Shown: positions 23,213 to 35,290, counted from the first letter of the stretch. The stretch: DNA of 64,000 nt from Diphasiastrum complanatum (GCA_029204225.1 CM055103.1:45109970-45173969); one strand, 5' to 3'. The notes: generated from the sequence alone by a model not told the origin. Made by a program: numbers and translations.

Positions 23213-23965
23213 ATGGCCAACATCCCAGAAGAAGTTATGGATGAGTTTACACCAAGCAATCATCCAAATGATGAGAACAAGCGCTATCGTCTTAGATCTA
23301 AGGTAAATCAAGATCTTGGGCCTTCCAGATGGAGGCCTAATCAATTTGATAACCCTGACGATCAACTGTTCAACATGCTCACCATACCGCAAGGATCCCA
23401 TAAATGAACACCCAGATTGGAATTACCAAAGTTCGATGGTAATGTGGAATTCATAGATTTTTACAAGTCTTTGAGAGTGCATGTGAAGTATATGGAGAAT
23501 ATATTGACAATGCAAAAGTCCAACTATTTTCAATGACCATGGTGGATAAAGCACAAGAGTGGTGCTTTAACCTCAATCGTGGTGATAGACAAGATTGGTC
23601 AGAGCTAAAAGAGTCTTTCATTAAATGCTTCCAACCTTTCAAACTCAAAGAAAGCCCATTTGTACACCTTAGTAATATTGAACGCTACATGACTATTGAG
23701 CACTTCAAGCATCTCAGAAGTCAAGTTCAAGAACAACCAACTGATAAAATGTTGATCATATGATTTTTAGTTGGCCTTCCAAGACGCATCCGGAAAGAGC
23801 TTAAACCTAGCAAAGAGTATTTTACTCTTGAATCTGCCATGTCCGAGATGCCATTTGTGAAGAAGATGAAGGGTCTGATGATGAAGACCATAAAGAGAAA
23901 AGAGCTCACCTTGTTTTCAATGATAATCGTCCATTCAGAACAAGTCTGGAAATCTCAATTTGAGT
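23213..23965 (+). pseudogene. Gypsy F gag remnant
   Basis: The ATG at 23213 gives MANIPEEVMDEFTPSNHPND; then, after a stop, LELPKFDGNVEFIDFYKSL. The capsid core continues in another frame as KAQEWCFNLNRGDRQDWSELKESFIKCF, then LRSQVQEQPTDKM, and after a stop FLVGLPRRIRKELKPSKEYF. That is the classical retrotransposon gag order (W...L...F...F, then L..L..G..V). Sequence is lost at about 23965, before any zinc knuckle. It is the plus-strand interior of the element whose 5' LTR starts at 21263. Confidence 0.8.
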
Positions 23966-24289
23966 TGATGAATTGACCTTGAAAAAGTGTGCCCTCCTAT
24001 AGGTTATTTGGCTATTTTGAACTCGCACGTGTGAATCTTAGGTGGCAAGCTAATGTGGCAAGTGTCTTGTTTACTAGGTCTCCCTCTGTACTAAGTTTTA
24101 CAACACCCAATTTGGTGTCCTATAGCCAAAGATATGATCATCTGAAGTTTTGCAATTTTGTGAGCAAAATTGGTAGAATTTCAAATTATTCTGATTGCAT
24201 GCATGTCAATTTCCTATTTTGAGATACTGTACTTGCATGGAATGTCTGCATGTTGATTCTCAGATTGATTCTGACATGCATAACACTTT
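23966..24289. other. Unassigned junction sequence
   Basis: Contains 'tcgcacgtgtgaatcttag' and other short words common in the LTRs here, but no alignable LTR end. It marks the change from gypsy F to a copia remnant and may hold the second inversion breakpoint. Confidence 0.3.
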
Positions 24290-25398
24290 TGAAGGGCGAA
24301 GGCATCTGGTCGATGACCAAACTCTCAGAGGTGTAGCCTCCAGAGGGAGACCTGAGGAGACCTGAATGGATCAGAAAGGATGAGCATGCAATGGCGATCA
24401 TCGTTTCGTCCACCAATGAAGATCTACTCATGTAGATTGAAGACTATGAGAGCAGCCATGCAACATGGGAAAGATTAAAACAAAAGTACGAAGTGAGGAC
24501 TATAGCTTCAGTGATGCATCTTCACAATCAGCTGCAATCCATACGATGGGATGGCAACCAGTTAGACTAGCATGTTGAGAAGATCAGAATGATCTTTGCT
24601 CAACTCGCTGCATTAGGACAGGAGCACCAGGTCCCAACACCACAACAGTTGATGTACTTCATGAAATCTCTACCTGTGTCCTATCAGCCGTTGAGAATGC
24701 TCATATTGAGTCTACCAAACAATGATCAAGAGAAAGCTCTCTTCACAAAAGAAAAGAAAAAGAACAAGAACAAAACCAGATTCGACAAGACAAAGCTTTT
24801 TCGAGTCAACAATCTTCTTCTTGTGATCACTGTCACAAACCAGGACACACAACCAACAAATGTTGGCTCATTCCTACAATACCTTGCATGCGTTGGAAGA
24901 AAAAGGGCCATTCTGCATATGATTGCAGATTCAACCCAAAAAGATGTTGTAGAGTCATCCAAAGATGCAGATAGAGGTGATGAAGCCTTCACAATACTTA
25001 ATGAAGCTTCAACAAGCTATACTAAATAAGACTACGATGTACTCATTGATTCAGGAGCAACATCACACATCACCCACAACAAGAAAATCTTGATCGACTT
25101 CAGAGAACTTGAAAACAACAGAGCAGTAATTCTAGGTGATGGGACCCAACATGATGTCAAAGGCATCGAGACTCTACAATTGCAAACATTGTCAGGTCAA
25201 GCAGAGTTGCTAGGAGCACTCTACGTACCTTCACTGAGAAAAAATCTATTATCAGTCTCCAAGATGGCAAATCTTGGAATTCGAGATTTATTCGATGGCA
25301 ATACATGCCGCATGATCGAGAAAACAACAAATAAATTGCTGACGGTTAGATGCAGAGAAGGAAATCTCTACCAAGCAATAAATAATCAGCAATTCTGA
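24290..25398 (+). pseudogene. Copia gag-protease remnant
   Basis: Gag motifs are HATWERLKQKYE, MHLHNQLQSIRWDGNQLD and the frame 24589-25029 (IFAQLAALGQEH, MKSLPVSYQPLRMLILSLPN). A CCHC zinc knuckle, CDHCHKPGHTTNKC, can be read at 24820-24862 in a second frame. The protease begins at about 25030 with VLIDSGATSHITHN (DSGA motif intact) and runs to NLLSVSKMANLG and NLYQAINNQQF. After 25398 the element gives way to LTR-like DNA; integrase, reverse transcriptase and RNase H are missing. One stop separates gag from protease, and a frameshift spans the knuckle. Confidence 0.8.
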
Positions 25399-25404
25399 TA
25401 GCAT

Positions 25405-25800
25405 ATTAAATGCATCAAAAAATGAAGAGGTGTGTGAATTGAGCACATATCCTTGTAAGATAGGGCGAGTTTGGGTTAGGTAGATCAAATTCCAATGGCA
25501 TGCATAAAGTCTAGTTGACCTAGTATGACATGCAACAATATTCACAATGTCTAGATTGACATGCATGTAGATTTACTCATGGAAATGGTCTAATATGACC
25601 TTGTAGAAACTCAAGCCATCATAAATGCATTGTGTCCTAAGTTTCCATTGTGACATGCAAGGCATGCAAATATATTCATGGACACATGCATGTAGTTTTG
25701 TACATATCTAGTTGAGAAATTGACATTTGGAGAAAGTAGGTAGAAGTTAGGTGCAATTTCTGCATGCAAGCTGTTAGGTGTCAATATGGTAGTAGTTTAC
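25405..25800 (+). repeat. Diverged family C-like LTR fragment
   Basis: It begins 'gtgtgtgaattgagcacatatccttgtaag' and matches the reverse complement of 58735-58800, followed by the same style of catgcatg-rich sequence. Both ends are missing. Confidence 0.5.
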
Positions 25801-25933
25801 CCTAAACCCATGGACTTACAAAACACATGCCATAGTAGAGGGACAATGATGGAGATGGCGATGTTGTAGGACAAGATGGATCATCATACCAGCTAGATGG
25901 TACTATGAGATTGGATGGAAAAAGGATCGAAGC
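25801..25933. other. Unassigned AT-rich gap
   Basis: No coding or repeat signal recognised. Confidence 0.3.
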
Positions 25934-26017
25934 CACTGTACTATGGCGGGGCCCACTAAAAGTATTTCAAGTGGTGGGACCCACTTGTTCATTATTGTGG
26001 AGGAAATACCCACAACA
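25934..26017 (-). repeat. Truncated 3' LTR of gypsy I (84 bp)
   Basis: Matches 31022-31121 base for base in most places ('actgtactatggcggggcccact', 'gtggtgggacccacttgttcat'), lacking an 18-base piece. It ends at the same caaca, the TG start of the LTR on the minus strand. Confidence 0.75.
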
Positions 26018-26169
26018 GGGTCCACGACCCAAAGTAGTGTCGGTCCCTCGGCACTAGGCTTCAACTGTCATGAAGGGGCGCTGTTGTTGGTTCTTTTATT
26101 GCTGGGACATGGGTGCTTCAGAAAAAGCGTGGATAAAATTTGCTTACATAAAACCTGAGGCTTTATTAG

Positions 26170-28380
26170 ATGATGGCGATCAGCAAGAACTTGGACTTGC
26201 CAGATTTTCAATAATACCCATAAGGGTCTGGTGGCCATTCCGAATAACCTTGTTCATTGACAATTGGGTAGTCGAGGTATGCCATCGAAGGATCCCAAGA
26301 TACATCTTGCTGATATAATGGATCCTCATAGATCAGCGGAACTGGTCCCAATGTCATGGACTCCCCCAAATCATAATGTGGATATGACGTGCTTGCTTGA
26401 TGCTCTTGTCTGTCCAGGTATTCATGGTATGCCATAACCTGACGACTTTCCTCAACAGTCAATATCATAGATTTTACCAAGCCTTATTAAACAAATGTTG
26501 CAACAACTTCTGGTGGATGAATTACAAAGGGGCCTCACATCAACCACGCAACTTGAAGGCAAACTGACTACCGGTCAATGCAACGATCCATTTGTACCAC
26601 TTTCAAGAGAGCAGTCCATTGAGAAAGGAAGGACTAAGGTGGGAGATTGTCCTATTTCAATGCCAATCATAAGCAAGATCCAACCACAATCGAAATTTCC
26701 ACTCAACATCTGGCCACCACAAAGCTACATCAGGACATCACACTGCTTAGGCGGCCAAATCAGGGGAATCCAAGCCCAAAATGGCCAATTGTACAACAAG
26801 AATCAGGACTTTGTCATTGTAGGCTCTGGTTCTTGATGTACAATTGGCTGTTTTGGGCTTGGATTCCCTAGATTTGGCCGTCCAAGCAATGTAATGTCTT
26901 GATGTAGCTTTGTGGTGGCCAGATGTTGAGTGGAACATTTCGACTTTGGTTGGATCTTGCTTATGATTGGCATTGAAATCAGAGGACAATCTCCCACCTT
27001 AGTCTTTCCTTTCTCAATGGATTGCTCTCTTGAAGGTGGTACAGATGGATCGTTGCGTTGACCAGTAGTCAGTTTGCCTTCAAGTTGCGTGGTTGACGTA
27101 AGGCCCCTTTGTAATTCATCCACCAGAAGTTGTTGCAACATTTGTTTAATGAGACTTGGTAAAATCTGCTAGATTGCATCTGTTGCCAATTTTTTGACTT
27201 CTTCCGCTACCCCTGGTTGGCTAGATTTTATCTGTGGTGTTGGTGATTCATGTGTGGCCGTGTCAACTTGTTTTAGGATATTTCTCTCATTCCTTCCATC
27301 CGCATCTGCTTTGTAACCAGGTGGCACTAGAAGTTTGCGTTTGTAGTGAAACTTCTCGGTTGGTGGATTTGCATGGTCATATGTAGGTTGCCGATTCAAG
27401 CAGGTAGGAGTCATAATGGCTTTTCTTGGATCTCTTACTGGACAATCACGACATGGGTGATTGATGCCGCATTGTTCACACCAAGGATAAAAGGAGGACA
27501 GATCATTTCGGTGTGGACATTCTGATCTATGATGTTTACCTCCACATCCAAAACACCGTACCATGTGTAAGATTCTGTCACCTCTCAATTGATGCGTGTA
27601 CACCGGTATCAGATCTCCTTTGATCCCTTCCACAAAATATAGTGGTGAGCCAATTTGAACTTCCCCTGCCTGGGATGATCCGCTCGCTTCCAATACTTCC
27701 ACCGAACCTTGCCTAACCACTAGAGAAGATTCTGAAAGTCCTAAGACTGATCCATTTTCTTTGGAGGAGCGATCTGATGGCAAGCTAGAGGACATAGATG
27801 AGGGTTTTGTTTATTGATTTCCAATCTCCAGAATTTCCTTATTGTCTTGATTTCGTAATCTCAATTTCGAACTGGACATTGAGGTGTTGGATGTTTTTCA
27901 AAACAATAATGGCACTGGTCCAATGGTCGGATCTTTTGATTGGCATTTTGTGGTTCTGGGAGGTAATCAGATTGACTGCACATCTCATCTATGTCATTGA
28001 CAACTTGCATCTGATCGTCCGGACTACTAGTACTTTGGCTAGCGTTGTCTGTGACATCTTGTGGATTAGATGCTCTATCATCCCTAATTGTTTGAATGTT
28101 GGATATGGGCTGTGATGGTGTGTGCAAGATCTATGTTTCTGCAATAGCGGCTGCCTTACAGAGCTCATTTGGACTGGTATATGATGTAAAGGGTGGCATA
28201 CCAATCTTGATCTCGTGCGGTAATCCGGCATAGAAAAATGCCATTTTGTGGTGACTAGGAAGACCGCAATTCCAATCTCCTGCCATCTTGGCAAATCGTG
28301 TAGTGTAGCCCTTGAGAGTTTCTCTAGAAAGCATCGAGATTTGGGCAAGCTGCTCATACATTGCCATGGCCTGTTGTGTG
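26170..28380 (-). pseudogene. Gypsy I gag remnant, rearranged
   Basis: On minus it starts near 28367 with the capsid C-terminal motif (LSRETLKGYTTRFAKMAG, FYAGLPHEIKIGMPP) and then CHYCFEKHPTPQCPVRN at about 27870, a zinc-knuckle-like C-x2-C-x8-C. The next open block (27795-27169) has two more Cys-rich clusters, CFGCGGKHHRSEC and CEQCGINHPCRDC. Its 3' part is present twice in opposite orientation (see inverted repeat 26469-27167). Protease and everything after it are absent. Three metal-binding-like clusters in one gag is unusual. The N-terminal capsid is missing or unreadable. Confidence 0.65.
26469..27167. repeat. Large inverted repeat inside gag (about 340-bp arms)
   Basis: Left arm 26469 to about 26808 and right arm from about 26821 to 27167. 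Both encode MLQQLLVDELQRGLTSTTQL..., one on each strand. The spacer is about a dozen bases. Mismatches are scattered and small indels are present. Confidence 0.9.
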
Positions 28381-28918
28381 CAAGATGAAGATGATATGGA
28401 GTGGTGTGGTGATGTATGAGAGAGAGATTGGGGGATGCAATTTTTGAAATGCGTATGAGGGAATTGATGATGAGGAGATGGAAGAGGAAAAGAAAAGCAA
28501 AAATATTCCTTTGTCTAGAACATTCACGGTTTGGGCAAGGGTATTATAAATACATTCAATTATACCCCTCCAACGAAAGTCTTACGACGAGGGATGACAA
28601 TTGAAAAAGCACTTATGTAGGTTTTTTTTTTGGCAAAGGGTTAGTTTTGCTTCAAAAAGACTACTTTTCGACACTTCTCCGCAAGTTTATAGAAGGATTT
28701 TTCAATAACAACTATAACTTGCTTTAGCCTTGGCGGTCTTGGAAGGAGTCTATCAAATATAAAGTCACTCAGCAAAGAGGCTTAGGCTAAAATTATTATG
28801 ATATTTTTTATAGAAAAGGGCCTTCGACAGTGGTGGGAGGAGCTATCAGAGATAGGGTCGCTTCCCAACGAGGCTAATGGCCCAATTCATTTTTTTTTAT
28901 TATTTTTTCATAGAAAAT
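28381..28918 (-). other. Leader of gypsy I, proximal part
   Basis: Lies between gag and the repeats at 28919. No open frame; a run of GA-rich and T-rich bases. A plus-strand tattataaata at 28541 is probably fortuitous. Confidence 0.35.
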
Positions 28919-29105
28919 TAAACCCTTGTAGATTTCTCTGTGTCCTGGTCTCAACGAGATGGAACTTCAGAGGCCTCTACAAAAGTTTGTTTTTTTTTTT
29001 TTTTTTTGACAACAAACCCTTGCAGATTTCTCTGTGTCCTGGTCTTAGTGAGACTAAGATGGAACTTCAGAGGCCTTTACAAAAGTTTGTTGTTTGTTTT
29101 TTTTT
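28919..29105. repeat. Two-copy tandem duplication (period about 94 bp)
   Basis: 'aaacccttg.agatttctctgtgtcctggtct' begins at 28919 and again at 29015. Both units end 'ttcagaggcct.tacaaaagtttgtt' followed by a T-run. Confidence 0.8.
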
Positions 29106-29279
29106 TGTTTTTTTAAAAGAAGAGACTACGGTAAAAAAAAAAAACAGTGAGGGTAACTAGATTGTCAAAAGTTAAGGTTTAAAAAACATAGCAGATAAAA
29201 AATGAAATGAAAAACACAACTCCAAAAAAGGCCTCAAAGATAACGCAAAAAGAGAAGAAGGAAAATAAAAAAAATCAAG

Positions 29280-30065
29280 AGGTGAGAAGAAGAGAAGGAA
29301 TGCTATATGCAGGAGAATGGAGAGCACAGTTTGGGATGCGGGTTCCTGGAGTGCAACAGTGAGGGAAAAGAGAAGGGAGCGGAGCATGTAACTGGGGGTG
29401 GGGAGAGAGAGAGAGAGCAGGCAGGCAGGGAGGTGCGAGTAGAGCGGTGGAGGAGGTGGAGCGCATGGAGGTGAAGAGATGAAGGAGGTGAAAGAGGTAG
29501 GAGCGAGCAGGCGCAGAAGGGAGGAGCAGCAAGCGAGCAGGGAGGAGGAAGGGAAAGCAGTGAGGGAAGAGGGGAAGCGGATCAGCAGAGAGAGGGGAAG
29601 GGAGCGACAGAGAGCAGGGGAGGGAGGTGAAGCGAGCATGGGGGAAGCGGAGGAGAGAAGAGAGCAGGGAAGGGAGGTGGAGCAGGCAGGCAGTCTGGCT
29701 ATGGAGGAGACGAGTAGCAGGCAGAAAAGGAGGGGTGAGCAGCAGGCGAAGGCAACAGGGAGGTGAGCGAGAACAGGAGAGTGAAGGGGGGCGGGTGAGG
29801 AGAGAGGAAGTGGAGCATGGAGTGTGGAGAAACAGGGGGAGGGAGCGAGAGGGAAAGTGGAGCAGCGAGCAGCAAGCGAGAGAAGCAGGGAGTGAGCGAG
29901 AGGGAGAAAGAGCGAGGCAGAGAAAGGCGGAGGAGCAAGGAGCGAGAAGGGGGGGAGAGAGTGGAGCTGTAGGCAAGGGTGGAAGGGAGGTAGGCAAGGC
30001 TGCGGGAGGTGAAGGAGCGAGGAGAAGGGAAGGAAGGGAGCGAGAATGGGGAGGGAAGAGAGAGA
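29280..30065. repeat. 786-bp purine-rich, strand-asymmetric tract
   Basis: The plus strand is almost only A and G (words such as gagaggaaggg, gagcgag, gcaggcagg). On the sense (minus) strand of gypsy I it is a pyrimidine-rich leader. The long minus-strand Leu/Ser/Pro frame (29275-30102) is a by-product of composition, not a gene. Confidence 0.8.
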
Positions 30066-30355
30066 TTTGTGGATATTTTTTATTTTTTTTTTGTTTTTTC
30101 AAAAAGAGGGTTGATCCATATCAAAACTGAGATTACGGCAATACAGAATAAAAAACACTAGGCAATTTGAAAGTGTCTTACTCAAAATTAACTACACAAT
30201 ATATAGCTTAAAAAACAAAATTAATCTCTTGAGGGCTTGGGATTTTTGTAATGGAAATGGAAGATTTCGAAGAATGGAAAAAAGAGGAGGTGAGGGGGAG
30301 GAAGCAGAAAAGAGTGGAGAAAGAGAAACAGCTATGCGGTGAGCAACGTTGGCGC

Positions 30356-30373
30356 TCCCTGACAATGGTGCCA
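30356..30373 (-). promoter_or_regulatory. Primer-binding site of gypsy I
   Basis: Minus strand TGGCACCATTGTCAGGGA. It equals the plant gypsy site TGGCGCCGTTGCCGGGGA except for four G-to-A or C-to-T transitions. It is two bases inside the LTR end. Confidence 0.75.
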
Positions 30374-30375
30374 AT

Positions 30376-31121
<746 letters not shown>

Positions 31122-31126
31122 TCATT

Positions 31127-31435
31127 GTAGATTAGTGTGGATTAGATTTCCTGTTTGTGGATTAGTGTAGAATCAAGCATTCAAGTAAACTATAGAGACT
31201 CAAAAGGTGGTTTAGATCTTGCAAATCCTCATACATTCTAGTTTTTGATGTTTTTGGAAAGTCCAAGACTCAAGAGATGAGTGTTTTTTTATTTTTGCAC
31301 TTGAAATGCTTGCTAATTAGATCCTCGTTTCTTTTTTTTTTATTTTGTTTGATACATGTTAGATTAGTTTTATTTACAAGGATCTATTTCATTTGATTCT
31401 ACAATAAGTAAAAGTAGGAATTTGTTAGGTGTTGT
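31127..31435 (+). repeat. Partial family B LTR
   Basis: 'gtagaatcaagcattcaagtaaact', 'ttagatcttgcaaatcctcatacattctag' and 'gttttt.gaaagtccaagactcaag' follow 9366-9500. The 5' part has been removed by the LTR of gypsy I. Confidence 0.65.
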
Positions 31436-31439
31436 AGTT

Positions 31440-32760
31440 ATATCCAGCCTGTCAGAGGATACTCGAGCAATGTTCTCACATTACCTGAAAACATGCAAGT
31501 CATGATGCTCACAACCTGCTACTTGGATTCACAAGATTGATGCTGATTCTGATTCTGACTACAAATAGGATAGTGATTTAGAAAACAAGAATCAATCTAA
31601 CTCTAATTGTGAAGATCACTATTATGAGTGCAATGATGGTGAATCTAGTCACTACGGACAATATGTATAATATGGAGACTGTATAAAATGAAGAGAAAAA
31701 CATTTTGATGATTATGATGATCAACAAGCTACCAGATGAGTCAACATAGTCCAAGTGGTGGTGCTTATAGTAGTGACAATGACAATGAGCTAAATTCATG
31801 TCAACATCCTTATATGGACCAACTTTCTCAGCCTATGGTGGAAACAATGACGGTGCAGAGATGACATGTTCTCCACAAATTTGATGGTAGAATGTGAGAA
31901 CATGGTTGGACAACTTTGACAGGTATTTTCAATCACAACCAAGTAGTGACTGACAAGATTCTATTTGCAAGAACATACCTTGATGGATCTGCAAAAATCT
32001 GGTGGCAATATTGGATGCAGTGTGAGGAACCTCAAATTACCAATGATCAAATGACCAATCCTTTATACAAAAGTGCATCGAGGAATTCAAATGTGCATAT
32101 GGCCAAGGATGGCATTCTACCCAGTAAACGTCTACTATTGAGATCTATTTCAATGACTTCCATAAGATTATGAATAGATATGGTTATTAGGTGGAGCAAT
32201 TTAGCACAATGCACTATATTTTAGGCTTGAAGTTTGAGATAAGAGCTTGTTTATCTAAGCATATATATTAGAAGACTTGGATTTTGTCATTATCCAACAT
32301 AAGATCTTATGTTCATATCATAGAACATGAACTGAACAAGGGACAACGTGAAGCTATGACAAAATTCTTAACACCACTAGGGCGTAGTTTAGAAATATGC
32401 CAGTTGCTAGATATTAGAAATATGATAATGTAGTTACAAAAGTTGAAGGATCATGACAAGTGCCTGTAGTTCAATTGGAAAAGACTGTTAATATGGAAAT
32501 GCAAGAAAATGAAGGGTCAAGTGATTTTGATGATTTATCATTAACATCATTAGAAGATGAATTGGAAGTGTGAAATGACGATAAAGATAATTTTTCATCA
32601 ACGTTATTAGTGAATGAATTTGTAGTGCAAATTGTTGAAGAGAAACAATTATCAACAATGGGAAAGCCTATTCAGCAAATAGACCAGCCAACTTCATCGA
32701 CAACTCTTGATTGGCCGATTTGAATATATTAAATGTTGAGGATGATCAGCGTGAAAGCTT
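31440..32760 (+). pseudogene. Gypsy gag remnant after the B LTR
   Basis: Near 31880 one frame reads FDG and a second frame continues with TYLDGSAKIWWQYWMQC at about 31970-32020, then CIEEFKCAYGQGWHSTQ and RYGYWVEQFST-like motifs; this is the capsid pattern of Ty3/gypsy gag. LGLKFEIRACLSKHIY follows near 32225. Frameshifts and stops are very frequent after 32270. It may be the gag of an element whose 5' LTR is the B LTR to its left. Nothing of pol is seen. Confidence 0.6.
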
Positions 32761-33184
32761 TGCCATTCTTTAGCATCCATCTAGAGATTGTTGTCTCATC
32801 TGCATCAGGATTTGCTTCAACACCTATGTAGACATCATACAAATATTCCATCGAGCTTGTCTATGCCGAAACCAACCTTACTTTGAGAATCCATATGGAA
32901 CTTTGCCTATATGATAGTGCCAACTAGTAGTGAATTAAAAATGAAAAATAAAACCTAGTGTTATTATATTAAAAAAACAATTACTCTATCAATTTGATAC
33001 AATCATCTTCAGATATGAAGCAAGCTATTAAACTATAATTGCCTCTACATTTGTCTTGTGATTTTATGCTTCCTATAAGGGAAGCTCCTTAGATCCTGCT
33101 TACAAGTTACAAACACAATGGATAACACACTATGGAGAAACCTTCCAACCAAGTAGAAGCATCCAATCAAACTCTAGAAGGCTC
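32761..33184. other. Unassigned non-coding stretch
   Basis: AT-rich. No LTR boundary, tandem repeat or coding motif recognised. Confidence 0.3.
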
Positions 33185-33724
33185 AGAACACACTAAATGG
33201 AGTTTAGACAAGGTATGAGACAGTGTATGCATGTGTAAAGTTATCAATAGCAATTCTATGAATAGTTGGTCCATGCTTAGGACTCTATTCTAGGTGAATC
33301 TATGTATAGGAGACTTAGGGCTATGCATGGCTATGTGCCTAGGTTGCTTTTGGCTCTATATATTGAGTCCAAACTCACCCTTTTCCTCATCATGGTTTTG
33401 GATTCATTGACAAGCTCTCACTCTATATTCATTGACATGCTCTCACTCTATATTGACAAGCCAAGGAACAAGAAGCATGAATATAGAGTGAGAGCTTGTC
33501 AATGAATCCAAAACCATGATGAGGAATAGGGTGAGTTTGGCCTCAATATATAGAGCCAAAAACAACCTAGGCACATAGCCATGCATAGCCCTAAGTCTCC
33601 TATACATAGATTCACCTAGAATAGAGTTCTAAGCATGGACCAACTATTCATAGAATTGCTATTGATAACTTTACACATGCATACACTGTCTCATACCTTG
33701 TCTAGACTCCATTTAGTGTGTTCT
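33185..33724. repeat. Near-perfect inverted repeat, 246-bp arms, 48-bp spacer
   Basis: Left arm 33185-33430 and right arm 33479-33724 have equal length and differ at about five positions that I could count by eye. The outer ends read agaacacactaaatgga / tccatttagtgtgttct; the inner ends gacaagctctcactctatattc / gaatatagagtgagagcttgtc. No target duplication is visible and no transposase is present. Confidence 0.95.
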
Positions 33725-34040
33725 GGGGCTCACAAGGATATTAGCTACTTTTGGGTCACGTCCAGTATGACGTGGCATAACTAACAGCTTGTTTCACTGG
33801 AGTACTGTGTATCCAAGACTAGGAGTATACTGAATCCTATATACTGATCATGGACATGACATTCTTTCCTCCTTAAACTGCTTCTATCCTTAGAAGCTAA
33901 ACTTCAAGAAATTCTTCTTTATGCTATCAACTCTCTCCCAAGAATCATTATCCTCAGTACGACCTTTGGGGTGAATGAACTGGAAAATAAAACCAACTGT
34001 TGTATGTTGATGATGTTATTTCCAAGAGTGTAATGGGAGG
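33725..34040. other. Unassigned non-coding stretch
   Basis: A minus-strand stretch near 33930-33980 reads RTEDNDSWERVDSIKK, perhaps old gypsy coding DNA, but no family is recognised. Confidence 0.3.
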
Positions 34041-34379
34041 GTGATGAATGCTCGTGTGACACTACCTCTTAGCATGCAAAAATTTTAAAAGTGATGTGTA
34101 TTCTGCAGGTGATGTTAGGTTTGGTGATGGCGTTCTGAATGGTAATCAAACGACAATGGTGGATACGCAGTGGAGGTGGACTGTAATCGATGACAGAAGC
34201 ATGGAACAAGAGAGCATCGAGATTGAGCACAGGAGCAGGAAGATCGCCAGTTGTTGCAAAAAAATCCAAAAATTGCACTTCGCTGAGGTGCAAATGGTGT
34301 CGTGGGCATGGCATTTATGGACGCCGTCGTCTAGTTTCAGACGAGATGTGACGTGCCAGTTCATTGAGTTTTGAAATTG
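34041..34379 (-). other. Gypsy spacer, second copy
   Basis: Matches 16206-16555: 'gtgacactacc.cttagcatgcaaaa', 'tttggtgatggcg', 'cacttcgctgaggtgc', 'gacgccgt'. The minus frame has HLSEV, as in the other copy. Confidence 0.65.
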
Positions 34380-34650
34380 GAGCCTCCGGTCGAGATTGGA
34401 GTGGTTGCTCCGGTCAAGATTTGATAGAGTACTTCAGTTGAGATCCAACAGGACACTTTGGTCGAGATCCAACCGGACACTTCGGTCGAGATCCAATAGC
34501 ACGCTTTGGTCGAGATCCAACAACACGCATCAGTTGAGATCCAACAGGAAGCTCCGGTCGATATTTGACAGGATGCTCCGGTCAAGATTTGATAGGAGTC
34601 CTTCGGTTGAGATTTGACAGGAACCCTTCGCTCGAAATTTGACAAGAGTC
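34380..34650 (-). repeat. Minisatellite, ggtcgagatccaacaggac type
   Basis: About ten units of 24-25 bases, adjacent to the spacer as at 16556. On minus it is open and reads as a repeated ISTxASC/WISTEV-type peptide. Confidence 0.85.
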
Positions 34651-35031
34651 CTATATGGAACTTTGTGATGCAATTGAAGAACTTCAAGAGGGAAAATATG
34701 ACTATGGCTCGAAATAGAAGTTCTAATGGGAATGAAGTATCACAATGAATGATTGTATGTTCAATTGGGAATATTGAGATATCATACAAGCATAAATGAG
34801 ATGGGCCTAAAGTGTGATAAATCTTGTCCAGATGGTGTAGTCTATCCTTTGTTGACCTAGAACATTCATGACAAAGGTGTATTTATAGAAAAAAAATATG
34901 CACAGGAAGTAAATAAGTACAAGTACGAATTATAAACAAGAAAAGGATACGAAAATAGACATGCAAAAAGAAAATAACAAGCATGGAAATAAGAAAACAA
35001 AAAATGTAAAATAAATACTATGGAAAAAGTG
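34651..35031 (-). other. A-rich spacer between pol end and minisatellite
   Basis: No coding signal. The copy at 16800 lacks this stretch, so it was inserted here or lost there. Confidence 0.35.
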
Positions 35032-35290
35032 TTAAATTGGGTCAACAAAAAACAACTCTTTGTAATACCGCCGTAGATGACCACTATCGACGACAATGTC
35101 TAGGAGTATTCCGTCAAGTGTTTGCAGCTGGACTGCACCATTAGGAAAGATTTTATTAATAACATACGGTCCCTCAATTCGGAATTTCAATTTTTCGGGG
35201 TGTTTCTTTGATGTGTAAAGAAACACCTCGTCACCTAAGTGTAAATTCTTGTTGCGCAAGTGACGATCATGCCAGGCCTTTTGGCACCAT
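35032..35290 (-). pseudogene. Gypsy integrase C-terminal end
   Basis: Minus strand: RNKNLHLGDEVFLYTSKKHPEK, IEGPYVINKIFPNGAVQLQ, and RRYYKELFFVDPI before a stop. This matches 16800-17030 residue for residue in most places, giving the natural end of this pol. Upstream (right of 35290) the match ends at 'ccttttggcacca', where plus-sense leader sequence begins. Confidence 0.85.

Noticed and set aside
29275-30102. 275-residue Leu/Ser/Pro-rich ORF on minus and overlapping plus ORFs
   Set aside because: Product of the purine-rich tract; open in several frames on both strands with no domain.
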